From assembly GCF_005796105.1 (NCBI RefSeq), contig NZ_VAUO01000001.1, forward strand, positions 806,001 through 870,000: a stretch of 64,000 nt of DNA, written 5' to 3'. Made by a program: the position numbers and the translations under genes. This document shows, one piece after another, positions 35,841 to 44,389 of the stretch (position 1 is the first letter of the stretch; every line of letters starts with the position of its first letter). The DNA comes from Pseudomonas mosselii (GTDB lineage Bacteria > Pseudomonadota > Gammaproteobacteria > Pseudomonadales > Pseudomonadaceae). A model generated the notes under the pieces. It did no database searches. It was given only the letters and a program-made list of their open reading frames with translations, and had not been told where the DNA came from.

Positions 35841-36017
35841 TCACACTTTGTTGCGGTTGGCGACTGCGACGAAGCCGATCACAGCAAAGCCGAACAGCCA
35901 ACCCGCCGTCGCCAAGGGAATGACGTTGGTCTGGCTGACGTAGGCGTCCGCAGCCCGGGCCGCACCGCTCATGAGCACCAGCAGGAAAATCGACTTGATG
36001 AAAAGTGTCGAGCGCAT
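35841..36017 (-). CDS. 58-residue secreted protein with VPLPA/PEP-CTERM-like tail
   Basis: Small gene read by hand. TAGGAGGGGATC precedes the ATG at 36017. The protein has a signal peptide (MRSTLFIKSIFLLVLMSGAA then RA-AD), a mature segment of only about nine residues, then VIPLATAGWLFGFAVIGFVA and a basic end NRNKV. The tripartite tail (VPLP-like motif, hydrophobic helix, Arg/Lys end) is that of exosortase-sorted VPLPA/PEP-CTERM proteins. No exosortase gene is in the window. It lies upstream of the wza-type operon on the same strand. It could instead be a plain small membrane peptide; I do not recognise a named family. Confidence 0.7.
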   Translation of the reverse strand: MRSTLFIKSIFLLVLMSGAARAADAYVSQTNVIPLATAGWLFGFAVIGFVAVANRNKV

Positions 36018-36390
36018 GATCCCCTCCTAATAAAGAGGATAAACATCGTTGTCTGGGCGGGTTCCAGCGCAGGACTACGTGGCTGGTAAATTGAGCTTAT
36101 GGGCAGAGTGACACTACGTCAACGTTCCGACACCATAATAAAATTCAATGGCAAGCCACCATAATCGTCAAAATTCCGCCAACAAAAAAATACATGGCCA
36201 TGTGCTACTTCAGGCAAAAACAAGTATCGCCATGACGCAAAAATAAGTGGCTAATTTCTGCAAAAAGCATGAGTAAAGTGGCTAAATGGCGACCATGAAT
36301 TTAAACAGCCCCCAACGCGTAGCCACGTGGGGAGCTGTTAAATACATGAGAACCTGAATGGCTATCGTTAAGGCTCGCGTCGCAAACGTG
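36018..36390. other. AT-rich intergenic region with repeats
   Basis: 373 bp without a gene, markedly more AT-rich than its surroundings. It holds a 12-bp palindrome ACATGGCCATGT (36192-36203), two direct copies of AAGTGGCTAA (36245-36254 and 36276-36285, start to start 31 bp, about three helical turns) and an inverted repeat AACAGC...GCTGTT (36304-36339). The last could end the minus-strand GT61 transcript. The rest probably carries the promoter of the 58-residue gene, which I could not place. Confidence 0.5.
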
Positions 36391-37512
36391 TCACGCTCGC
36401 GGCAACAAATCCAGAGTGCGCTCTACTTCATTGATATCAATGGTAAAACCCTCGCCCTGAGGTGTGCCGACAACGAATGCGAAGTGCTGACCATCGCGGT
36501 CAGCCAGATACTTGTAGTAGCTGACGAATCGGTTTGGCGGCTGCAACGGGAAAATCGTACCACCGGGTTGCAATACATTGACCCCGTGCACCAGTTGGCT
36601 GCCCTCCACCCCCATCACCACCTGCGCACCGGCACAGGCCGCGACGATGGCCGGTACATCCAGCTGCATGGGGTTGATCACCCGAAAACCCCGGGTCTGG
36701 CGCAGGTGTTCGGCAATTTCCAGCTCATTGCGCAACAGGCGCAAGTCGCCTTCACTGCCACGCAGGATGAAGACGCCGGGGTGCGGTGCGTGTTCGACAT
36801 GTGCCAACAGCTTGTTGCCCATGTCCCGGTAGCGCTGATAGCGGCTGCGGTTGTTGCTGGTGTCGTCGAACACCACCAGTTCGTGGAAGAACGCCGTGCG
36901 CAAGCGCAACGGGTTCATACCCAACCAATCCTCATAGGCCGGCCCTTGAGTGAACACCGGGTATCTGGCTGAGGGCGCGGTGGTTACCGGCACCCCTTCA
37001 TCGCAGGCCAGCGCGTAGGTGGCGCAGTCCTCCATCAGCCAGGTACCGAACCAGGCGTTACCGTTCTGTGTGCAGTAGATCGCTGCGCGTTCGATCTCGC
37101 TCTCCACCCTCAGCGGCGGAAAACGGTTGGGTTTGAGCGACAGCCAATGGGATGCCGCGCCTTTGTACAAAGCCCCTTCGAGTAGCCAGACATCCTTGAT
37201 CAGGTAGCCCCGCGTCGGCCCCTGCTGCATGCGCACGCCACCCTGCATGGTGGGGCCTGGGTGCACGTAAGGATAGAAACGCTTCCCCTCCCAACCGGTC
37301 ACCCGTGCCAGTTGATCCGGCAGGTAGAACGCAGGCGGTGAGACGGTGACTTCGCCTGGGGCAATGTCCCAGCACTTGTCGGCGACTTGTTTGATGTCGA
37401 TGTCAGGTTGCCGTGCCAGGCGCTTCCTGGCCATGTGCCGATACGCGGCCAGCGACCACGTGTACCCCCGCGCGGCCGGCGCGCGTCCAGGCTTGGAGAT
37501 ATCGGTTCCCAT
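36391..37512 (-). CDS. Family 61 glycosyltransferase (DUF563)
   Basis: 373-residue glycosyltransferase of the GT61/DUF563 type. The C-terminal half carries the family block FILRGSEGDLRLLRNELEIA, FRVINPMQLDVPAIVAACAG and VVMGVEGSQLVHGVNVLQPG. The N-terminal part (residues 1-180) is more variable. GGAGGG precedes the ATG. It is 30 bp downstream of the FemAB-like acyltransferase gene, so the two form a small satellite operon beside the polysaccharide locus. Donor and acceptor are unknown. Confidence 0.85.
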   Translation of the reverse strand: MGTDISKPGRAPAARGYTWSLAAYRHMARKRLARQPDIDIKQVADKCWDIAPGEVTVSPPAFYLPDQLARVTGWEGKRFYPYVHPGPTMQGGVRMQQGPTRGYLIKDVWLLEGALYKGAASHWLSLKPNRFPPLRVESEIERAAIYCTQNGNAWFGTWLMEDCATYALACDEGVPVTTAPSARYPVFTQGPAYEDWLGMNPLRLRTAFFHELVVFDDTSNNRSRYQRYRDMGNKLLAHVEHAPHPGVFILRGSEGDLRLLRNELEIAEHLRQTRGFRVINPMQLDVPAIVAACAGAQVVMGVEGSQLVHGVNVLQPGGTIFPLQPPNRFVSYYKYLADRDGQHFAFVVGTPQGEGFTIDINEVERTLDLLPRA

Positions 37513-37542
37513 GCAACGCCCTCCGCAGGTCGCGACCTTGGT

Positions 37543-38697
37543 TCAACTGCACTGCACGCACTCCATCGCCGGTGGCGACGGCAAGCTGGCATAGCGGCTA
37601 CGCAGGATCTCGAGAAACTGCTCGCCGCCACTCGCCTCGCCATACAGGTAGATCTTGTGCAAGCCGCCGAACACCATTTCCTGGTAGCGGCTGGCGACTT
37701 GCGCCGCACTCGAACCGTCCGGCACACCGAGATGAAGGGTCAGCTTGTCGCCCTCCATCGCGAACAAGGGGGTCTCCCACAAGAAACTCGCGCGGCCGAC
37801 CTTGGGCAGGCGCACGAACAGGTAGGCATGGTTGTTCAGGCCGTCGATATCGCCGCCGCGCCGCCGCTTCCACTTCAACAGGCCGTCGTCCGGGCGGGCC
37901 AGGCACAAGCCGATATCGTAATAGTCGTAGCCATTCTCCAAGGCCCACTCCAAGGCCATGAAGGTGGTGATGGAGTTGACCTCACGCAGCCTCTTGGCGT
38001 CTGCAAAGACCGCTTCGCAGTAACCGAAGCGCAGGGTACTCCAATAACGTTTGCCACCACGGATGATCTCGCAGCCCAGATGGCAAGCCACCACCTCATC
38101 GCCCAGGGTGATCAGGTCCAGGCGCCCGGCGCCTTTGGCCAAGCGCACCACATCATCACTGGGAAACTGCGCGGCATGCACGCCCTGGCGAGCGCTGGCG
38201 TATGGCCTTAGCAAGTCGCGGTCGGCCATGGCGATCTCGGCATCGTCAGTGGTTTGGCGCATCCGATAGAGCGGTCGATGTTTACGGATGCTGCGGCGCA
38301 GTTCACTGTCATAACGCGCGGTGATGTCATCCAGCGGGCGCCCCAGGGGCACCACTGCACTGAGGTAATGCGGTACAGACAACGCGCCGGCAGTCGGCAT
38401 TTCACTGATAACCACGACCTGGCGCGCGCGGTCAGGTGCCGGCTCTACGCTGAATTCGGGCTGCCCCTGGCGGTCCTTGCCGGCGATTAGCAGCTTGGCC
38501 ATCGCCCGCTGCTGCTTGCGACCGATGTAGAGAATTTCGTAGGGGCTATGCTCCTGCAACTTGAAACGCGCCACTTCCCAACGCCAGAAGCAGGCACGCC
38601 CCAGCAGGTCGCGTAGCGCATTGGCAGCGTTACGCAACTCATACCGCATGGAAGGAGAGATGAATCTGCGCGCAGCGGCCGCCAGCAATGCTTTCAT
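37543..38697 (-). CDS. FemAB/CelD-like acyltransferase (GNAT fold)
   Basis: 384-residue protein with a central Acetyltransf_6-type (CelD/BcsL, FemAB-like) domain at about residues 125-300. SELRRSIRKHRPLYRM marks the start, and then LDLITLGDEVVACHLGCEI and YYDIGLCLARPDDGLLKWKR, as in members tied to polysaccharide export. The start at 38697 is preceded by a GGG-rich weak site; the open frame runs 53 codons further without a better start. The C-terminus ends in CVQCS. It probably acylates a sugar or polymer, inferred from the domain and the GT61 neighbour. Confidence 0.75.
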   Translation of the reverse strand: MKALLAAAARRFISPSMRYELRNAANALRDLLGRACFWRWEVARFKLQEHSPYEILYIGRKQQRAMAKLLIAGKDRQGQPEFSVEPAPDRARQVVVISEMPTAGALSVPHYLSAVVPLGRPLDDITARYDSELRRSIRKHRPLYRMRQTTDDAEIAMADRDLLRPYASARQGVHAAQFPSDDVVRLAKGAGRLDLITLGDEVVACHLGCEIIRGGKRYWSTLRFGYCEAVFADAKRLREVNSITTFMALEWALENGYDYYDIGLCLARPDDGLLKWKRRRGGDIDGLNNHAYLFVRLPKVGRASFLWETPLFAMEGDKLTLHLGVPDGSSAAQVASRYQEMVFGGLHKIYLYGEASGGEQFLEILRSRYASLPSPPAMECVQCS

Positions 38698-38999
38698 GTC
38701 GTCGCCCACATCCTTTGCCAAGCGTTGAGGCCAGGGCGCAAATGCCCGGTGGATTATCGTTGCCGTCACCCAACATCTTGATATCCCTTGACTATTTGGG
38801 GCGAGTCGGGCGGCACCACTGAACACAAGTAAAGATGCCACCGACGAACCTCGCAAGCGGCGTTATGACATCACTGGTAAAGATTTCATGACGCCGAACG
38901 GCCGACGCATCAATCCATACGCGATTTATCTACCGCCCTGCATCAACGTTCACTGCCTTTGCCGATGGCCCTTACGAACCCAGGAGCCCCGCCCGGCAG
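38698..38999. other. Intergenic region, nothing further recognised
   Basis: 302 bp between the FemAB-like gene and the converging end of the GGDEF/EAL gene upstream on the same strand. It must hold the promoter of the FemAB-like/GT61 pair. No terminator with a T-run and no credible gene was seen. Confidence 0.4.
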
Positions 39000-41243
39000 T
39001 CACTCAAGCGCCGGGCGTCGCTGTGCATGATGGTGTTGCAGCCACTGGCGCAGCGCTTCGGCGGGCATGGGCCGCCCCAACAGATAGCCCTGGCCCTGAT
39101 CACAGCCGGCATGGCGCAGAAAGTCGAACTGCGCCTGGGTCTCGATGCCTTCGGCGGTGATACGAAAGCCCAGGGCATGTCCCAGATCGATGATCGCCCG
39201 GGCGATGGCGATCGCATCGTCGTCGTCGGGCAGGTCCTTGATGAAGGCACGGTCGATCTTCAGGTGATCGATAGGTAAGGCGCGCAGGTAGGCCAGCGAC
39301 GAGTAGCCAGTGCCAAAGTCGTCCACGGCGGTAGCCACCCCCATCGCCTGAAGCTGCGCCAATACTGCGCAGGCTTGTTGCTGGCTTTCCATCAGCAGGC
39401 TTTCGGTGATTTCCACCTCCAGCAGGTTGGCAGGCAGGTCGTGCCGCTCCAGGGCACAGGCCAGGCTGGTGACATAGTCGCTGCGTTCGATCTGTAAAGC
39501 TGCGACGTTCACAGCCAACGGCCCTGGCAGCGAATCACTGACGCGCCATTCGGCCAGTTGCCTGCACGCCAGCTCCAATACCCGCTCGCCCAAGGGAATG
39601 ATCAACCCTGTACGTTCGGCCAAGGGAATGAACGCACCTGGCGAGACCAGTCCATGCTCCGGGTCGCGCCAGCGTAGCAAGGCCTCGACCCCTTCCAGGC
39701 GACCGCTGAACAAGTCAAGTTTAGGCTGATACCACAGCTCGAACTCGTTGTGCTCCAACGCCCGACGCAGGTTGCGTTCCAACTCCAGGCGCTGCTGCAA
39801 GCGCGCGGTCATGTCCGGGTGATAGGGCCGCCAGGCATTGCGCCCGCTTTCCTTGGCCGCGTACATGGCGGTGTCAGCATGACGCAGCAGCGCGTCGGCA
39901 TCCTCGCCATGCTGCGGCGACCACGCCAGACCAATGCTGCCGGTCACCAAGCCTGCGTTGCCGTTGAGATCGAAGGGGCGCTGCAAGCAACGTAACAAGG
40001 CTTGGACCTGATGACTGACCTGGCCCTGCGCGCCTTGGAGCATGAACACAAACTCATCGCCCCCTAGCCTGCATACCCGATCCTGGGTATCGAGTTCCTG
40101 CAGAAAGCGCGCAGTGGCTTGTTGCAGGAGCAGGTCGCCCATGGGGTGGCCGAGGCTGTCGTTGATCTGCTTGAACCCGTCGATGTCCAGCATCAGTACC
40201 GCTAAGCCCTGGCCACCGCGAATTGCCTGGGTCAGCTGTTGCTGGAACAGCAATCGGTTGGGCAGACCGGTAATCGTGTCGTAGTGAGCCAAGCGCTCGA
40301 GCAAGGCCTGGGACTGGCGCAGCTCACGGTTACGCAGTTGCAACAGGTACTGTTTGCGATTGAGCTGAGCCACGAACAGACTGAACAGGCCAGTACAGGC
40401 CAAAGCCAGGAAGAACAGCGGCGAAGTGAACGCATGCGGCAACGACCAACCTCCAAGGGGCGCCGCCACCAGTTGCCACGAGCCGCCTGGCACGACGACG
40501 TCCAGTTTTACCTGGGGGTTGTCGAACAGCTGCGGATCCCCCCAGATCAGCTCGCCCTCAGCGCCCTTGCCGTCAGCCCCACGCACCGCCAGCTCCAGGC
40601 CGGCGTCGGGGCTCACCCCCGCAGCGCGCAGCAGACGATCGATATCGGCCACGATCGACAGGTTACCCCAATACAACTTCACCCCACGCTTGCCGGGAAT
40701 GAATACCGGGCGCCGATAGATCAGCGCGCGTCCGCCCTGCTTCAATGGCAAAGGGCCGGCCAACACCGCTTCGCCGCGCTCGCGCGCCGTCTCCAATAGC
40801 GGCATCTGCGTCGGCAGGTAGCGATAGTCCAGGCCGATGATGCTTTCGTTGCCCGCCCGCGGATAAACATCGTGAATCACGTCGGCTGGGGCCAGGGCGA
40901 TATGACGCATGTAGGGCACCGAAACCAGCGCATCGCGAGCCATGGCCTGAAAGTGCGGCTCACTGATGCCACCGTCGGTGCTGATCAGTTGCGCGATGCC
41001 TTCGGCTTCGGCGAACGCCGCACGCAGTTGACCTTCGAGGGCCGCGCGCACCCCGGACAACCTGGACGCAAGGCTCGCCACTTCTTCATTTTGCGCGCGT
41101 TGCGCATCCAGTTGCCCAAGCAGTGCCGAAAGGCCGATTCCGACCACGGCAAAGCCCACCGGCAGCAAGCGACTGAGGGTGCGGCGCAGAGCGCCAAAGG
41201 GTGAGGGCGGTTGGTCAACGGACAAGGAATGGCTACCGGTCAT
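39000..41243 (-). CDS. CHASE-like/GGDEF/EAL cyclic-di-GMP protein
   Basis: 747-residue inner-membrane protein. TM1 (about residues 27-47) and TM2 (about 272-292) enclose a CHASE-like periplasmic sensor (LSGVRAALEGQLRAAFAEAE, IIGLDYRYLP). The GGDEF domain keeps its active site (CRLGGDEFVFML, near residue 393). The EAL domain keeps EGVEALLRWR (near 519) and the DDFGTGYSSL loop with the second metal site. Both activities may be possible; in many such proteins the EAL domain works and GGDEF binds GTP. It is next to the polysaccharide locus, so c-di-GMP control of that locus is an obvious hypothesis. Confidence 0.92.
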   Translation of the reverse strand: MTGSHSLSVDQPPSPFGALRRTLSRLLPVGFAVVGIGLSALLGQLDAQRAQNEEVASLASRLSGVRAALEGQLRAAFAEAEGIAQLISTDGGISEPHFQAMARDALVSVPYMRHIALAPADVIHDVYPRAGNESIIGLDYRYLPTQMPLLETARERGEAVLAGPLPLKQGGRALIYRRPVFIPGKRGVKLYWGNLSIVADIDRLLRAAGVSPDAGLELAVRGADGKGAEGELIWGDPQLFDNPQVKLDVVVPGGSWQLVAAPLGGWSLPHAFTSPLFFLALACTGLFSLFVAQLNRKQYLLQLRNRELRQSQALLERLAHYDTITGLPNRLLFQQQLTQAIRGGQGLAVLMLDIDGFKQINDSLGHPMGDLLLQQATARFLQELDTQDRVCRLGGDEFVFMLQGAQGQVSHQVQALLRCLQRPFDLNGNAGLVTGSIGLAWSPQHGEDADALLRHADTAMYAAKESGRNAWRPYHPDMTARLQQRLELERNLRRALEHNEFELWYQPKLDLFSGRLEGVEALLRWRDPEHGLVSPGAFIPLAERTGLIIPLGERVLELACRQLAEWRVSDSLPGPLAVNVAALQIERSDYVTSLACALERHDLPANLLEVEITESLLMESQQQACAVLAQLQAMGVATAVDDFGTGYSSLAYLRALPIDHLKIDRAFIKDLPDDDDAIAIARAIIDLGHALGFRITAEGIETQAQFDFLRHAGCDQGQGYLLGRPMPAEALRQWLQHHHAQRRPALE

Positions 41244-41382
41244 AGGCCTGAAATCGAACGCGATCTATCCTGTATCGGCGCAGCTGGGGCAATGTTGAGC
41301 CAGACTGGTGTTTTTCCAAGGGTAAGCGCATGCTCAGAAGCTGAAGCGTTTCACCTAGCCAAACACATGAGGTGCAGTAACC

Positions 41383-43002
41383 ATGGATCGTCTGCTCGAC
41401 TCGCTGTTTCCCGCCCCCGAAGACATTCCTGAAGCCTGGCGTCTGGACGCACCACTGGAGCAACGCGACTATCTGGTCGCAGGCGAACTCAGGCACTGGG
41501 ACGGCCCACTGGCCACGGTACGCAGCCCGGTGTGGCTCAAGGACGCCGAAGGCGAGCGCCAGGTGCTGTTGGGCAGTGCGCCCCTGCTCGATTCCGACAC
41601 CGCGCTGCAAGCCCTGGATGCGGCAGTGCAGGCTTACGACAAAGGTCGCGGCGCCTGGCCGACGATGCGGGTTGCCGAACGTATTCAGCATGTCGAAGCG
41701 TTCTTGGCGCGCATGCGTGAACAACGCACCGCAGTGGTCAAGCTGCTGATGTGGGAAATCGGCAAGAACCTGAAGGATTCTGAGAAAGAGTTCGACCGCA
41801 CCTGCGACTACATCGTTGATACCATCAATGCCCTCAAGGACCTTGACCGTCGTTCCAGCCGTTTCGAACTCGAACAAGGCACGCTCGGCCAGATCCGACG
41901 TGCACCGCTGGGTGTAGCGCTTTGCATGGGGCCTTACAACTACCCGCTCAACGAGACCTTCACTACGCTGATCCCGGCGCTGATCATGGGCAACACCGTG
42001 GTGTTCAAGCCCGCCAAGTTCGGCGTGCTGCTGATTCGCCCGCTGTTGGAAGCATTCCGCGACAGCTTCCCGGCCGGGGTGATCAACGTGATCTACGGGC
42101 GTGGACGCGAGACCGTCAGCGCGCTGATGGCCAGTGGCAAGGTGGATGTATTCGCCTTCATTGGCACCCACAAAGCCGCCAGCGACCTGAAGAAACTCCA
42201 TCCGCGCCCGCACCGCTTGCGCGCAGCGCTGGGTCTGGATGCGAAGAATCCGGGTATCGTGTTACCCCAGGTCGACCTGGACAACGCGGTGGAAGAAGCC
42301 GTCACCGGTGCTCTGTCGTTCAACGGCCAGCGTTGCACGGCCCTGAAGATCCTGTTCGTCCATGAAGACGTCGTCGAGCCCTTCCTCGACAAATTCCAAC
42401 GCAAGCTCGCGACTCTCAAGCCCGGCATGCCGTGGCAGGCGGACGTGGCACTGACCCCGTTGCCAGAGCCGGGCAAGCTGGACTACCTCGACGCCCTGGT
42501 GACCGATGCGACCGCCAAAGGCGCCCAGGTCATCAATGAAGGTGGCGGACGCAGCCGTGGTTCGTTCTTCTACCCGGCCCTGCTCTACCCGGTGAATCAG
42601 CAGATGCGGGTGTACCACGAGGAGCAGTTCGGCCCAGTGGTGCCGGTGGTGCCCTACCGCGATTTGCAGACGGTGATCGATTACGTGCTCGACTCTGACT
42701 TCGGCCAGCAGCTGAGCCTGTTCGGCAACGATCCCGAGACCATTGGAGCGCTGGTGGACACCTTCGCCAATCAGGTCGGGCGGATCAACATCAACGCCCA
42801 ATGTCAGCGCGGGCCGGATACCTATCCGTTCAACGGGCGCAAGAACAGTGCCGAGGGGACCTTGTCGGTGCATGACGCATTGCGCGTGTTTTCGATTCGA
42901 ACCTTGGTCGCAACGCGGTTCCAAGCGGCTAACAAGGAACTGATCAGTGAAATCATCCGTCATCGGCAGTCGAGCTTCTTGACCACCGATTACATTTTCT
43001 GA
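41383..43002 (+). CDS. NADP-dependent glyceraldehyde-3-phosphate dehydrogenase-like ALDH
   Basis: 539-residue aldehyde dehydrogenase of the non-phosphorylating GAPDH-like group, oxidising an aldehyde to its acid with NAD(P). The thiol nucleophile is Cys318 in FNGQRCTALK. The coenzyme site PYNYPLNETFTTLIPALIMG and GNTVVFKPAKFGV, and the FGPVVPVVPY segment, are typical. The usual general-base motif LELGGK reads LGLDAK here (Gly284, Asp286), so the standard Glu is not in place. GAGG lies upstream of the ATG. Single gene, divergent from the GGDEF/EAL gene. Confidence 0.85.
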   Translation: MDRLLDSLFPAPEDIPEAWRLDAPLEQRDYLVAGELRHWDGPLATVRSPVWLKDAEGERQVLLGSAPLLDSDTALQALDAAVQAYDKGRGAWPTMRVAERIQHVEAFLARMREQRTAVVKLLMWEIGKNLKDSEKEFDRTCDYIVDTINALKDLDRRSSRFELEQGTLGQIRRAPLGVALCMGPYNYPLNETFTTLIPALIMGNTVVFKPAKFGVLLIRPLLEAFRDSFPAGVINVIYGRGRETVSALMASGKVDVFAFIGTHKAASDLKKLHPRPHRLRAALGLDAKNPGIVLPQVDLDNAVEEAVTGALSFNGQRCTALKILFVHEDVVEPFLDKFQRKLATLKPGMPWQADVALTPLPEPGKLDYLDALVTDATAKGAQVINEGGGRSRGSFFYPALLYPVNQQMRVYHEEQFGPVVPVVPYRDLQTVIDYVLDSDFGQQLSLFGNDPETIGALVDTFANQVGRININAQCQRGPDTYPFNGRKNSAEGTLSVHDALRVFSIRTLVATRFQAANKELISEIIRHRQSSFLTTDYIF

Positions 43003-43132
43003 TTAGAGACTGCGCGGTGGCCATCGGGGGCGTGCGCGATGGCGACCGACTGCTGCAAGCAGCGACCAAGCCGGTTGAAAGCCGCATCACTTTGCTTGAA
43101 GCTTGAGTCTTGTAGCTTGGAGCTGCTTCTCA

Positions 43133-44329
43133 ATGCGAATCATCGAAAAATCCGGCTTACAGGTACGCAGCCTCACGCCGGCCGAGGAAGAATTGCTGGC
43201 CGGTTTCGCCACCGGCCAACTCGCAGGCCCGCGCCTGCTTCAAGCCAACCAGTGGCTGATGAACGTGCGCGGCGCCAATCAATGGCTGGCCTGCGACTGT
43301 CGCAAGGACGCCCTGCCGGTGCTCAACATCTCGTTGAACGGCAATACCGGCACCTTGTTCCTGCGTAATAACCCCGACACCCCGGAACACGCCGCTGGCT
43401 GCGCGTTCAGCAAGGACGAACGCGAACCCGGCGAGCGCAGCGAGACCAACAGCCAACCGGCCGCCTGGCTGGCCCCCGACAGCCCGCTGCGGCTGATCGG
43501 CGACTATCGCCGCACCAACCCAGGTGAAACCGCTGCGAGCCCGGCGCGCGAGGGTGGCGAACGCCGTGAGCAACAACGTCTGCTGTCGCTGTTGCTGACC
43601 TGGATCGAGGCCAGCGGGCTAAATGTCTATGCCACGCATCTGAAGAAAGACCTAAGCGCCCAGTTCGCCGAGCTGCGCGGCGTGGCCGGTCGCTACCCAC
43701 TGCTGGAGCGGGTGCCGGCCAGCAACTACCTGGAAACCCGCCTGGACATGAAGCACATGATGATGCTCAAGTCCCGCCTGCGCGAAGCCACGGTGTTCGG
43801 CAACCACCGCCGCCACGGTCTGCTGCTGGACTGCGTCGAACACATCAAGGGACGCAAGGTAATCGGCGCCCGTAGCGAGGACGGCATCGACTTCCAGGGC
43901 CATCACCAGTTCTGGGGCGGCAGTCGCACCACGGGGCCCCTGCTGGCGCTGGCGTTGTACTCGCCGACCACCGCAGGTAGCCATTTCTATGAACTGATCC
44001 ATGTCGCCAGCGTGCCGGTACTGTCGCGCGGGCACCTGTTCCCGGTGTATCGCGACGAAGAACGCGAGCCGCTCAAGGCGTTGGTGTCGCTGATCGACTG
44101 GATGGCCAGCAAGGGCGTCAAGGTGCTGATGCGCCGCCCCGTCATCGGCGGCCAGGTGATGGATGAACTGGTGCTCACCTCCGACGGTGATCGGGTACTG
44201 TCGGTGTCGTTGCTCGAACAGCCTGTCGGCCCCGAACCGGATGCCGAGAACTTCAAACGCTATGCCGACTTCAAGAGCCTCGAGACGTTCCGCAAGTACG
44301 TGGCCGGGTTCTTCATGCGCGAACGCTAG
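43133..44329 (+). CDS. Unknown 398-residue protein with a Cys/His cluster
   Basis: Not recognised. An N-terminal block CDCRKD ... HAAGC (about residues 51-90) resembles a small metal-binding knuckle. It is followed by a charged linker rich in R and E, then a long mixed alpha/beta region (MKHMMMLKSRLREATVFGNH, DFQGHHQFWGGSRTTGPLLA, KGVKVLMRRPVIGGQVMDEL). The opening Cys/His block recalls DUF1173 proteins of mobile elements, but I would not assign it. The ATG at 43133 has GGAG 10 nt upstream; an earlier in-frame start exists at 43103. Base use is like its neighbours. It converges with ilvA. Confidence 0.75.
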   Translation: MRIIEKSGLQVRSLTPAEEELLAGFATGQLAGPRLLQANQWLMNVRGANQWLACDCRKDALPVLNISLNGNTGTLFLRNNPDTPEHAAGCAFSKDEREPGERSETNSQPAAWLAPDSPLRLIGDYRRTNPGETAASPAREGGERREQQRLLSLLLTWIEASGLNVYATHLKKDLSAQFAELRGVAGRYPLLERVPASNYLETRLDMKHMMMLKSRLREATVFGNHRRHGLLLDCVEHIKGRKVIGARSEDGIDFQGHHQFWGGSRTTGPLLALALYSPTTAGSHFYELIHVASVPVLSRGHLFPVYRDEEREPLKALVSLIDWMASKGVKVLMRRPVIGGQVMDELVLTSDGDRVLSVSLLEQPVGPEPDAENFKRYADFKSLETFRKYVAGFFMRER

Positions 44330-44389
44330 CGTTGTGCAGCGCAAACCAAGGCCCGGCGCGCGGGGCCGCAGTACGGCCCCGCATGGGTG

